Positions 16,050 through 23,553 are shown, counted from the stretch's first letter. The stretch: 25,755 bases of DNA from DATAEG01 sp036258135 (GCA_036258135.1 DATAEG010000116.1:1-25755), one strand, 5' to 3'. The notes: a model not told the origin generated them from the letters alone. Program-made: numbers and translations.

Positions 16050-17465
16050 GTGACTGCAAGTCTGATCTTCCTGATCGTGGTACTGGTCGTGGCCACGATC
16101 ATCCTGATGAGGAGCGTCCGCATCGTGCCGCAAGCCCGCGCGGGCGTGGTCGAACGGCTCGGCCGCTACATCCGGACGCAGGGACCCGGCCTGACGTTGC
16201 TCGTACCGTTCGTGGACCGGATGCGGCCCCTGATGGACCTGCGCGAGCAGGTGGTCTCCTTCCCGCCCCAGCCGGTCATCACGTCGGACAACCTGACCGT
16301 CGCCATCGACTCGGTTATCTACTTCCAGGTGACCGACCCGCGGGCGGCCAGTTACGAGATCGCCAACTACATCCAAGCCGTCGAGCAGCTCACTATCACC
16401 ACCCTGCGAAACGTGGTCGGCTCGCTCAACCTGGAGCAGGCGCTCACCAGCCGCGACAGCATCAACACCCAGCTGCGCGGCGTGCTCGACGACGCCACCG
16501 GGCCGTGGGGCATCCGGGTGGCCCGCGTCGAGATCAAGGCCATCGACCCGCCGCCGTCCATCCAGGATGCGATGGAGAAGCAGATGCGCGCCGACCGCGA
16601 CAAGCGCGCCATGATCCTTCAGGCCGAGGGTCAGCGGGAAGCCTCCATCAAGAGCGCGGAAGGCCAGAAAGCAGCGCAGATCCTCTCCGCCGAAGGCCAG
16701 AAGCAGGCCGCCATCCTGGCCGCCGAGGCCGACCGCCAGTCACGGATTCTGCGCGCCCAGGGGGAGCGGGCGGCGCGGACGCTGGCCGCGCAGGGTCAAG
16801 CAAAGGCCATAGAGACCACGTTCACCGCGATCCACAACAACCGGCCGGACCCGGCCCTGCTGGCTTATCAGTACCTGCAGACGTTGCCGCAGATCGCGCA
16901 AGGCGACGCGAACAAGATGTGGATCGTCCCGAGCGAGTTCAGCAAGGCCGTTGAAGGCCTGTCCCGGATGGCCGGCGGCGGCGAGGACGGTGAGCTGCCC
17001 GCCTGGCTGAAGGCTGGCGAAGGCGCCACCGGGGACGGGTCTCAGACCATCGACACCACCGGCTGGTTCACGTTGCAGCCGGACGAGGCGATCAGCGAGC
17101 CCAGCGACGCCGACCTCGAGGAGTCCCCGAAGGAGGACGTCGACCCGACCGAGCTGCCGTCCATCCCGTCCCTGTCCGAGCTCACCCAGTCCGCGCCAGG
17201 ACGACGGGCGCCGACGCCCGCGGAGGAGCCAGCCGAGCCCGCACCGCCGGAACCGCCACCACTGCCGCCGCCCACCCCGCCGCAGCCACCCGCCCAACAG
17301 CAGCCGCCCCCGCAGCCACCCGCCCAACAGCAGCCGCCACCGCAGCCCTACCCGCCTCCGCCGGGGCAGCCCGGCTCACCGGGCTGGTCGCCACCGCCGT
17401 ACGGACAGGTGCCCGGCTACGGCCCGCCGCCGCAAGGTCCGCCTCCGCAGGGTCCGCGCAGGTAG
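16050..17465 (+). CDS. SPFH/band 7 (stomatin/paraslipin-like) membrane protein with proline-rich tail
   Basis: Membrane-scaffold protein of 471 residues, likely oligomeric and acting with NfeD in membrane microdomains or protein quality control. Order: N-terminal membrane anchor (3-20), SPFH domain (about 22-180, with VVERLGRY and DPPPSIQDAMEKQM), an Ala/Gln/Glu coiled coil with repeated SAEGQK units (about 185-255), a short conserved segment ending WIVPSEFSKA, then an acidic linker and a tail (about 390-471) rich in Pro and Gln. The tail contains a 30-base tandem duplication. GTG start with GAAGGAG seven bases upstream. The extended tail makes it about 90 residues longer than mycobacterial Rv1488 as I remember it. 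The stop is only 5 bases from the convergent acetyltransferase stop. Confidence 0.93.
   Translation: MTASLIFLIVVLVVATIILMRSVRIVPQARAGVVERLGRYIRTQGPGLTLLVPFVDRMRPLMDLREQVVSFPPQPVITSDNLTVAIDSVIYFQVTDPRAASYEIANYIQAVEQLTITTLRNVVGSLNLEQALTSRDSINTQLRGVLDDATGPWGIRVARVEIKAIDPPPSIQDAMEKQMRADRDKRAMILQAEGQREASIKSAEGQKAAQILSAEGQKQAAILAAEADRQSRILRAQGERAARTLAAQGQAKAIETTFTAIHNNRPDPALLAYQYLQTLPQIAQGDANKMWIVPSEFSKAVEGLSRMAGGGEDGELPAWLKAGEGATGDGSQTIDTTGWFTLQPDEAISEPSDADLEESPKEDVDPTELPSIPSLSELTQSAPGRRAPTPAEEPAEPAPPEPPPLPPPTPPQPPAQQQPPPQPPAQQQPPPQPYPPPPGQPGSPGWSPPPYGQVPGYGPPPQGPPPQGPRR
17283..17342 (+). repeat. 30-bp tandem duplication in SPFH tail
   Basis: Two adjacent 30-base units starting CAGCCACCCGCC (17283-17312 and 17313-17342) differ at one base and add ten in-frame residues (QPPAQQQPPP, twice). 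Inside the proline-rich C-terminal tail; likely a recent slippage product whose copy number may vary between strains. Confidence 0.85.
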
Positions 17466-17470
17466 CGCGG

Positions 17471-18724
17471 TCAGAAGCCGGTTATCGGCCAGGGGAGCAG
17501 GCCGGTCCGAAGCATGGCGTCGGCTCTTGCGATCGCGCCCGGGACGAGTTCATCCACCAGACCGGCCGCGTGCTGGACGCGCAGCGAGAAGTCGCCGAGG
17601 TAGACGGCCGCGAGCGCACGCTGCGACATCCGCAGCTCCGGGCTCGCCGTCTGCGTGCGGACGCAGGTGGCGCCGTCGGTTCCCGCGTCGAGCAGGTACG
17701 TGCCGGCGGCGTAACCGCCGGTGTCGTCGTCGACGAGCTGGAACGCCAGCGTACCGGGCACGGCATAGCCGCGGGCGGACATCGCGGCGGGCACGTCCAG
17801 CAGCCGCACCCAGACCGCGTCGAGGACCTCGGCACGCAGCACCCGACCGTCCACCAACTCCCAACGCAACGGATCGTCGACGGGGCCATTGCTGACAGTG
17901 ACCTCGTCCACGACGTCCAAGTTCAGCAGGTAGTCCCACAGTCCGGTCCGGGCCACGGGATTGGCCGCGATGACGTCAGAGGCCCGCACCTTGCCGCCGC
18001 GGGTGAACTCGAAGCCCTCGGTCGCGCGCCAGCTCACGTATCCGTCGACGGTGCCCGCGTCGTCCTCGTGGACGATGTAGATCGGATCAGCCTCGTCCTT
18101 GCCGCGCAGCTCCGGCAGGAAGATGCGCTCCCAATCGGACTCATCGCGCTTGAGGTTCCCGGCCCGCTGGCGGCGGACGACCTCGAAGAGGTCCGGCGCC
18201 AACTCCTGCATGTCGGCGCGTTCCACCTCGCGCACCGCGGCACCGGTAGGACGACGCCGCAGTTGGGCCCCCGCCGAACGGATGGCCATCTTGACCTCGG
18301 CCCATTGCGAGGCCGGGGCGTACCCGAACCGTCCGTAGATCGGCCACTCGGCCGCGATGAGGATGCTGATCGGCTCGCCGCGGTCGTGGGCGTCATCCAA
18401 TGACGTCGAGATCATCGACCGCAGCAGTCCCCGGCGACGGTGGGTGGCGGCGACGGTGACCGAGGTGACCGCGTCGGCGGTGAGGTCGACGGTGGCACCA
18501 TCCCGGCCCGGAACGCTGAACGGTGTGCTGAAGGTGCGCAGGGTTCCCACGTACCGGCCACCCGCTTTGGCGCCCCAGGAGCGCCCTTCGTCAAAGTGCT
18601 TGGCGCGCCATTCGAGCACCTCGGGCGTCGCCACCGGGTGCGGATCGAGGAAGGTGGTGTGGACCAACCGGCTCCACGCCGGCAGGTCCTCGACCTGAAC
18701 GCGATCAATGCTGACGTCGGTCAC
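17471..18724 (-). CDS. Eis-like GNAT N-acetyltransferase
   Basis: Cytosolic acetyl-CoA-dependent N-acetyltransferase of the enhanced-intracellular-survival family, known for multi-site acetylation of aminoglycosides and lysine side chains. From the GTG at 18724 it has 417 residues, close to mycobacterial Eis (~400): a GNAT domain with acetyl-CoA motif ATHRRRGLLRSM (93-104), the IYGRFGYAPAS segment (129-139) holding the candidate general-acid tyrosine, a second GNAT-like domain, and a C-terminal SCP2-like domain ending in Phe, whose carboxylate is the general base in Eis. Start: GTG 18724 gives the usual TDVSIDRVQ N-terminus; a GTG at 18760 is also open; neither has a good ribosome binding site. 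It follows modC by 47 bases and is probably the last gene of the molybdate operon. Natural substrate unknown. Confidence 0.88.
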   Translation of the reverse strand: MTDVSIDRVQVEDLPAWSRLVHTTFLDPHPVATPEVLEWRAKHFDEGRSWGAKAGGRYVGTLRTFSTPFSVPGRDGATVDLTADAVTSVTVAATHRRRGLLRSMISTSLDDAHDRGEPISILIAAEWPIYGRFGYAPASQWAEVKMAIRSAGAQLRRRPTGAAVREVERADMQELAPDLFEVVRRQRAGNLKRDESDWERIFLPELRGKDEADPIYIVHEDDAGTVDGYVSWRATEGFEFTRGGKVRASDVIAANPVARTGLWDYLLNLDVVDEVTVSNGPVDDPLRWELVDGRVLRAEVLDAVWVRLLDVPAAMSARGYAVPGTLAFQLVDDDTGGYAAGTYLLDAGTDGATCVRTQTASPELRMSQRALAAVYLGDFSLRVQHAAGLVDELVPGAIARADAMLRTGLLPWPITGF

Positions 18725-18771
18725 GAACTGACCATGCCATCCCGGTCCGACGGTGTGCACGACGATTTCGG

Positions 18772-19917
18772 TCAGTCATCAGGGCCGGAGCGTCGATAGG
18801 CCTCCACTTCGGTGGCCTTCGCCGTTAGCCAGACCCGCTGGCGCTCGGCCAGGCCGAGTTCGGCCACCGCCGCAGGCGTGACGTCGACGGCAGCGTCTAA
18901 CGGCCCGTGCGTGTCCAGCCGGATGCGGTCACCGAGTTGCGAGATCCGGCTCAGGACAGCGGGCCAGGCGTTGCGGGCGCTGCTCGGATCGGGCGCCGCG
19001 GTGTGCACGGTGATCGCATTAGGCCGCACCATCGCGAGCGCCGGGCCACGCAATGCGGTGTCGGCCAGCGCCAGCTCGGCTCCGGACGGCAGGCGAAGCC
19101 GCCCGTCCGAGGCCTCGCCGGCGTAGAGGTTCACCCCCATCAGTCGCGCGGTGTACTCGGTCTCCGGCCGCGCGGCCACCTCGGCCGGGGAACCGGTCTG
19201 TCGCACCCGGCCCTTCTCGATCACCATCAGCCGGTCGGCCAGCAGCAGGGCGTCGAGCGGGTCGTGGGTCACCAGCACGGTCGGCCCGGCGAAGGCGTGC
19301 AGCCGCTCGCGGAGGACGGCACGGACGTCCAGCCGGGTCTGGGCGTCAAGAGCGGCCAACGGCTCGTCGAGCAGCAGCGCGACCGGATCGACGGCGAGGG
19401 CCCGGGCGAGCGCGACGCGTTGGGCCTGGCCGCCGGACAACGTCGCGGGTTTGGCGGTGGCGACCTCGGCGAGGCGAAGCCGGTCCACCAGCTCCTGGGC
19501 GAGCGCACGCGACTGCGGCCGGGACACGCCGGCGCAGCGCGGCCCGAAGGCGATGTTGTCGACGACGCTGAACTGCGCGAACAGCCGGTAGTCCTGGAAC
19601 ACGACGCCAAGCCGGCGCCGCTCCGGCGCGACGAACCGCCCTGCGGCCACGTCGTCGTACACCTCGTCGCCGACGCGCACGTATCCACCGGTGAGCGGCG
19701 TCAGGCCGGCGAGCGCCCGCAGCAGGGTCGACTTGCCGGCCCCGTTCGGTCCCAACACGGCCAGCACCTCGCCGGGCGCGACGTCGAGGGCCAGGTCGAG
19801 CGCGAACTGCGGCCGGTCCACGCCGATCCGGCCGTGGATACCCCGGCTCACGAGTTTTTCGGGGCCCCCGCGAAAACGCGGAGCGTTCTGTGCGAGGCGT
19901 TTTCGTGGGGTGATCAT
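18772..19917 (-). CDS. modC: Molybdate ABC transporter ATP-binding protein
   Basis: ATPase of the molybdate importer. Walker A GPNGAGKST (56-64), Q-loop VVFQD, signature LSGGQ (160-164), Walker B LLLDEP (181-186), and a C-terminal TOBE/Mop domain (about 255-375), the domain that binds oxyanions and regulates ModC. As read from the ATG at 19917 it has 381 residues; this ATG overlaps the modB stop by four bases (ATGA). The first ~22 residues (MITPRKRLAQNAP...) do not look like a ModC N-terminus and coincide with a strong hairpin, so the GTG at 19851 (VSRGIHGRIG...) is a serious alternative start. ModC proteins normally begin only a few residues before the first strand. Function is supported by modB and modA upstream. 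Confidence 0.93.
   Translation of the reverse strand: MITPRKRLAQNAPRFRGGPEKLVSRGIHGRIGVDRPQFALDLALDVAPGEVLAVLGPNGAGKSTLLRALAGLTPLTGGYVRVGDEVYDDVAAGRFVAPERRRLGVVFQDYRLFAQFSVVDNIAFGPRCAGVSRPQSRALAQELVDRLRLAEVATAKPATLSGGQAQRVALARALAVDPVALLLDEPLAALDAQTRLDVRAVLRERLHAFAGPTVLVTHDPLDALLLADRLMVIEKGRVRQTGSPAEVAARPETEYTARLMGVNLYAGEASDGRLRLPSGAELALADTALRGPALAMVRPNAITVHTAAPDPSSARNAWPAVLSRISQLGDRIRLDTHGPLDAAVDVTPAAVAELGLAERQRVWLTAKATEVEAYRRSGPDD
19866..19910 (-). other. Strong hairpin at the modB/modC junction
   Basis: A stem of 14 pairs (19866-19879 with 19897-19910, including one G-U) and a 17-base loop; its core is the perfect dyad CGAAAACGC/GCGTTTTCG. It overlaps codons 3-18 of modC if the ATG at 19917 is used, or lies between the genes if GTG 19851 is used. 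It could be an mRNA processing or attenuation element lowering modC expression relative to modB, or a small insertion that happened to keep the frame. Confidence 0.6.
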
Positions 19918-20771
19918 GCGCCACCCGTCCGCAGCCAGCGATCGCGCAGCGACACGAGGATGGCCACCGAAACCGCGACCAGCACGAGGCTCAACGCGTT
20001 GGAGAGTTCAGGGCTTACGTCCAGCCCGGTCGACACCAGGATCGGCATGGTCCGCGTGGCGTACGGATTGTTGCCGGCGAAGACTATGGTGGCGCCGAAC
20101 TCGCCCAGTGCCCGCGCCCAGCACAGCACGGTACCCGCGACGATCGCCGGGGCCAGCCGAGGCAGCGTGACCCGGCGCACGACGGTCCAGCGCGACGCGC
20201 CCAGTGTGGCGGCGGCCTCCTCGACCCCGCCGTCGAGTGACCGGAGGGCACCTTCCACGGTGATGACGAGAAACGGCATGGCCACGAACGCCTGGGCCAT
20301 GACGACCGCGGGTGTGGTGAACGGCAAGGTGTAGCCGAACCACTCGTACAGGTAGCGCCCGATCAGCCCTCGTCGGCCGAACGCGGCAAAGAGCGCGACC
20401 CCACTAGCCACCGGCGGGAGCACCAGCGGCAGCAGGGCAATCGCGCGCAGCACCGAGATCCCGGGCAGCCGAGCGCGCGCGAGCACCCAGGCCAGCGGAA
20501 CGCCCAACAGCAGTGACACCGCCGTCGCCGCGAACGCGCATTCGAGCGACAACCGCATGGCACGCAGCGCGTCGGACTCGCGCAGGATGCCGAACAGGTC
20601 GCTCCACGGCGCGCGCACGAGAAGGCCGAGGATGGGTAGCCCGAGGAACAGCAGCCCAAGCGCCGCCAGCGGTACGAATGGGCCGGGCACACCGTGCGGC
20701 GCCGGCGGTTCGGCGGCCGCGGCCAGACGGGCACGTGCAGTCAGCCGCCGACTTCCATCCGGGACCGTCAC
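19914..20771 (-). CDS. modB: Molybdate ABC transporter permease
   Basis: Membrane channel of the molybdate importer, 285 residues. After a ~30-residue hydrophilic start it has about six hydrophobic segments and the cytoplasmic EAA loop EEAAATLGASRWTVVRRVTL that docks on ModC, as in ModB/CysT-type permeases. LPLVLPPVASGVALF is typical of ModB. GTG start at 20771, seven bases past the modA stop, with no clear ribosome binding site, so translation is probably coupled to modA. Its stop overlaps modC. A sulfate permease (CysT/W) is less likely because the operon has a single permease and a Mop-domain regulator. Confidence 0.93.
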   Translation of the reverse strand: MTVPDGSRRLTARARLAAAAEPPAPHGVPGPFVPLAALGLLFLGLPILGLLVRAPWSDLFGILRESDALRAMRLSLECAFAATAVSLLLGVPLAWVLARARLPGISVLRAIALLPLVLPPVASGVALFAAFGRRGLIGRYLYEWFGYTLPFTTPAVVMAQAFVAMPFLVITVEGALRSLDGGVEEAAATLGASRWTVVRRVTLPRLAPAIVAGTVLCWARALGEFGATIVFAGNNPYATRTMPILVSTGLDVSPELSNALSLVLVAVSVAILVSLRDRWLRTGGA

Positions 20772-20778
20772 GCCGAGG

Positions 20779-21540
20779 TCAGGGCGAGAGGAAGCCGGCT
20801 GCTGTCAGGGCCGACTGGCCAGTGCCGGAGAGGACGAAGGCGACCCAGGCCTGGGCCGTCGTCTTGTTGGCGCTCGACTTGATCACCGCGATGGGGTAGG
20901 TGGTGCTCGCGTTCACGTCGGTGGGAATCTCGACGCCTTTGACCTTGGCGCCGGCGGACTTGACGTCGGTGACATAGACCACCCCGGCGTCGACGGCCTC
21001 GTTCTCGACCTGCTGCAGCGTCGACTTCACGTCCGGCTGCTCAGTTACGGGCTTGACGGTGATCTTGGCGTTGGTGAATACCTGCTGCGCGGTCTTGCCG
21101 CAGGGCACCTGGGGCTGGCAGAGCGCCACCTTGACACCGGACTTGGCCAGGTCGTCGAGCGAGTCGATATTCGCGGGGTTGTCCGGCGGGACAGAAATCT
21201 CCATCTCGTTCTTGGCGAACGTCTTCGGGTCGCTGGCGTTGCCGGCGTCGACGACGCTCTGCATGTTGCCGGGCGCGGCGGAGGCGAACACGTCCGCCTT
21301 GTCGCCCTCGTTGATGTTGGTGGCCAGCGCAGAGCTGGCCGCGAACTGGAAGACGACCTTGGTCCCCGGATGGTCCTTCTCGAACTGCTTGCCGAGATCG
21401 GTGAACACCTCGGTCAGCGAAGCAGCGGCGAAAACCTGGATGGTGTCGATGTCGTTCTCCTTCGACGAGGTACACGCCGCGAGCGTGGCGCTCAGCAGCA
21501 GCACCGCAACGACGGCGGCGATCGTGCGTACCCGGGTCAA
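20779..21540 (-). CDS. modA: Molybdate-binding lipoprotein
   Basis: Membrane-anchored receptor for molybdate/tungstate. 253 residues: signal peptide with lipobox LAAC (lipidated Cys23), then the type II binding-protein fold with IQVFAAASLTEVF (Ser of the oxyanion pocket), FAASSALATNI, ADVFASAAP and DAGVVYVTD, all recognisable ModA blocks. Translation begins at a TTG (21538-21540) whose last two bases form part of the stop of the preceding HTH-Mop gene (TTGA), so expression should depend on translational coupling. No other in-frame start gives a signal peptide. Confidence 0.93.
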   Translation of the reverse strand: MTRVRTIAAVVAVLLLSATLAACTSSKENDIDTIQVFAAASLTEVFTDLGKQFEKDHPGTKVVFQFAASSALATNINEGDKADVFASAAPGNMQSVVDAGNASDPKTFAKNEMEISVPPDNPANIDSLDDLAKSGVKVALCQPQVPCGKTAQQVFTNAKITVKPVTEQPDVKSTLQQVENEAVDAGVVYVTDVKSAGAKVKGVEIPTDVNASTTYPIAVIKSSANKTTAQAWVAFVLSGTGQSALTAAGFLSP

Positions 21541-21941
21541 GCCGACACCTCAACCACGACATTGGTGGCTTTGACGGCGGCGACGGCACGGACGCCGGGC
21601 TCGAGGCCGAGCGCGTCGGCCGACTCCCGGCTCATCAGGGAAACGATGCGGTGCGGGCCGGCCTGGATCTCGACCTGGGCCATCACCGCGTCGCGCACGA
21701 CCCGGGTGACCAGGCCGGTGAACCGGTTGCGGGCCGATTCCTTGACGATCGGACGGTCGGTGGGCCGGGTGCTGTCCTCGGCCATCTCGGTGGCCAGCAG
21801 GGCCAGGTCGGCGCCGTCGACGGTGCGCCGACCGTGGGCGTCGGCCTGCGCGGTCAGCCGACCGTCGTCGATCCACCGGCGCAGCGTGTCGTCACTGACG
21901 CCCAGCAACTGGGCGGCCTCACCTACGCGAAAGCGGGGCAC
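21537..21941 (-). CDS. HTH-Mop molybdate-responsive regulator/binding protein
   Basis: 134-residue two-domain protein: an N-terminal MerR/excisionase-type helix-turn-helix (about 4-50, VGEAAQLLGVSDDTLRRWIDDGRL) and a C-terminal Mop/TOBE domain (about 68-133, beginning SARNRFTGLV), the module that binds molybdate. It would act as a molybdate-sensing repressor of its own operon, analogous to ModE although the DNA-binding domain is unrelated; a pure Mo-storage role is the alternative. First gene of HTH-Mop–modA–modB–modC–eis-like. The GTG at 21941 has no ribosome binding site, but a TANNNT box lies six bases upstream, so the mRNA is probably leaderless. Confidence 0.88.
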   Translation of the reverse strand: MPRFRVGEAAQLLGVSDDTLRRWIDDGRLTAQADAHGRRTVDGADLALLATEMAEDSTRPTDRPIVKESARNRFTGLVTRVVRDAVMAQVEIQAGPHRIVSLMSRESADALGLEPGVRAVAAVKATNVVVEVSA

Positions 21942-21947
21942 CGCGTC

Positions 21948-21977
21948 AGAATAGCCGTATCCACGGTAGAAATACCG
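21948..21977 (-). promoter_or_regulatory. Promoter/operator region of the molybdate operon
   Basis: On the minus strand TATTCT (21953-21948) is followed by six bases and the GTG start, a good -10 for leaderless transcription. Just upstream, in the -10/-35 spacer, is the dyad CGGTA-TTTC-TACCG (21977-21964), well placed for a repressor; the HTH-Mop protein encoded next is the natural candidate. No E. coli ModE consensus is evident. Confidence 0.45.
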
Positions 21978-21999
21978 ACTGTGGGCCGCAGATGCGGAG

Positions 22000-22815
22000 T
22001 TAGAGCCAGCTGACCCGGTCGTGCAGGTAGACGTAGCCGACGAAGCTGACCGCGTCGAGAAGGAAGTGGGCGATCAGCAGCGGCAGCACTCGGCGGGCCC
22101 GAGTGAACCACCATCCGAAGATCACTCCCATAACGGCGTTGCCGAGAAACCCGCCGAATCCTTGGTAGAGGTGGTAGCTGCCGCGCAGCACCGCGGCGGC
22201 GCCGATGGCGCGCTCCCGGGTCCAGCCGAGCTGCGCCAGACGCGTCAGCAGGTAGCCCATCACGATGATCTCTTCGGAGACGGCGTTCTGGAGCGCCGAC
22301 GTTACGAGCACCGGGATGCGGTACCAGACGTCGGGCAGCGAGCTGGCCACGATGTTGACGCCGAGGCCCAGCCGATGCGCCACATAGACGACGACCAGGC
22401 CGGGGATCCCGATCAACGCGGCGAACCCGATGCCCTGGAGGCTCTCCAGCTTGAGCCGGCTCGTGTCCAGCCCGATGCCGAAGCCGGAACCGGGCGGACG
22501 CAGGTAGCGGTAGAGCAGGAACAGCGCCAGTGCCGGCGGGACGAAACCCTCGGCCAGCGAGACCACCTGGTAGATGAAGTCCAGCCATTCCCTGTTCTGG
22601 ACGAAGACGCCGTTGATCGTCGCGGTCTGCTTGGACAGCGCCACAGGTTGGGTGAGCCGATCGATCAGATTGACCAGCGCGTTGAGGCCCGAGGCCCCGA
22701 GGGAGACACCCAGTAGCAGGATGATCTCGAAGCCGAGATCGCGCCGTTGCTTCGGGTCGGTGACGACCTCAGGCTGCTGCGCGGTCACGACCGCCAGCCA
22801 CCCGGGTGCGTGCAC
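22000..22815 (-). CDS. CPBP-family (CAAX protease-like) membrane protein
   Basis: Multi-pass membrane protein of 271 residues resembling intramembrane glutamic/metallo-proteases of the CPBP (Abi) family. Motif 1 is SEEIIVMGYLL (Glu181-Glu182), motif 2 His215 in GSYHLYQG, motif 3 HFLLD (His250, Asp254). The arginine usual in EExxxR is Met186, and motif 2 lacks its usual Phe, so activity may be altered, although actinobacterial relatives often vary here. Hydrophobic segments occur near 30-48, 83-102, 128-146, 165-178, 222-236 and 243-262. GTG at 22815 gives the longest reading; GTG at 22788 (TAQQPEVVT...) is equally possible; neither has a good ribosome binding site. No obvious partner; a hairpin separates it from the yceI gene. 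Confidence 0.8.
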   Translation of the reverse strand: MHAPGWLAVVTAQQPEVVTDPKQRRDLGFEIILLLGVSLGASGLNALVNLIDRLTQPVALSKQTATINGVFVQNREWLDFIYQVVSLAEGFVPPALALFLLYRYLRPPGSGFGIGLDTSRLKLESLQGIGFAALIGIPGLVVVYVAHRLGLGVNIVASSLPDVWYRIPVLVTSALQNAVSEEIIVMGYLLTRLAQLGWTRERAIGAAAVLRGSYHLYQGFGGFLGNAVMGVIFGWWFTRARRVLPLLIAHFLLDAVSFVGYVYLHDRVSWL

Positions 22816-22855
22816 GCGCTGACGGTACGCCGCGACGACGATCCTCCCGCCGACC

Positions 22856-22902
22856 GATCATGCAACGCTCGGCCGCGTCAGGCGGCCGAACATTGCATGA
22901 TC
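22856..22902 (-). terminator. Long hairpin after the YceI gene
   Basis: Perfect 10-bp outer arms (GATCATGCAA at 22856-22865, complement at 22893-22902), a 3x3 internal loop, and perfect 8-bp inner arms TCGGCCGC/GCGGCCGA around a 5-base loop. It starts 14 bases after the YceI stop on the minus strand. There is no T-run. Most likely the terminator of the yceI transcript. Confidence 0.7.
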
Positions 22903-22916
22903 CGGGGGGACGACGG

Positions 22917-23477
22917 TTAGACGGTGCGGAGGACGAACTCCGCCTCGATGTTGATCGTGACCTTGTCACCGATGACGACGCCGCCGCCCTCCATGGGGAT
23001 CTGGAAGTTGACGTCGAAGTCCTTGCGGTTGATCGTGGCCGTCGCCGAGAAGCCGGCGCGCGTGCCGCCGTAGGCGTCCGGTCCGAAGCCGGAGAGCTCA
23101 ACGGAGAGCGGCACCGACTGGGTGATCCCCTTGAGGGTCAGCTCACCGTCAACGACGATGTCGTCACCGTTGAAGCGCACGCCGGTCGAGGCGTAGGTCA
23201 TCTCCGGGTATTGGTCGACTTGGAAGAAGTCCGCGGAACGGATGTGGTTGTCCCGCTGCTCATTGCGGGTGCTGATCGAGTCCAGCTTGATCGTCGCCTC
23301 GACATGGGAATCCAGCGGGTCCGCGGCCGTGGTGAGCACGGCGTCAAACTCGGTGAACTGACCGCGCACCTTGGACACCATCATGTGCCGCACGTAGAAG
23401 GAGACGTCGCTGTGGACCGGGTCGATGGACCAGGTGCCGGCGACGTAGCGGGGGATGGTAACGGGGGCTTGCGTCAT
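22917..23477 (-). CDS. YceI-family protein
   Basis: Lipocalin-like beta-barrel protein of 186 residues that binds isoprenoid-type or other amphipathic ligands; the role is poorly defined. Family features: YVAGTWSIDPVHSDVSFYVRH near the N-terminus, HIRSADFFQVDQYPEMTY in the middle, and GELTLKGITQSVPL. The ATG at 23477 has an excellent ribosome binding site (GGAAGGAA, 6 bases away), preferred over an ATG ten codons upstream. No signal peptide, so it is probably cytosolic, unlike the periplasmic E. coli YceI. It stands as a single unit with its own upstream region and a terminator. Confidence 0.92.
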   Translation of the reverse strand: MTQAPVTIPRYVAGTWSIDPVHSDVSFYVRHMMVSKVRGQFTEFDAVLTTAADPLDSHVEATIKLDSISTRNEQRDNHIRSADFFQVDQYPEMTYASTGVRFNGDDIVVDGELTLKGITQSVPLSVELSGFGPDAYGGTRAGFSATATINRKDFDVNFQIPMEGGGVVIGDKVTINIEAEFVLRTV

Positions 23478-23499
23478 TGGGGTTCCTTCCGGTTGTTGA

Positions 23500-23514
23500 G
23501 CGTTCAATTAACGC
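23500..23514 (-). promoter_or_regulatory. Dyad upstream of the YceI gene
   Basis: GCGTT-CAATT-AACGC, perfect 5-bp arms, lies 23-37 bases before the yceI ATG in a short AT-richer patch. Candidate operator within the promoter; no -10 or -35 could be fixed. Confidence 0.35.
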
Positions 23515-23553
23515 CTTACCGGTCAGAACCAGGGCTCCGGGAGGCTTATTCCG

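Noticed and set aside
19914..20771. Sulfate transporter (CysT/CysW) instead of ModB
   Set aside because: One permease gene only, a Mop/TOBE domain on the ATPase, a Mop-domain regulator and a clear ModA binding protein all point to molybdate.
21942..21999. Molybdenum-cofactor riboswitch before the mod operon
   Set aside because: Only 58 bases lie upstream and the unit appears leaderless; there is no room for the structured aptamer.
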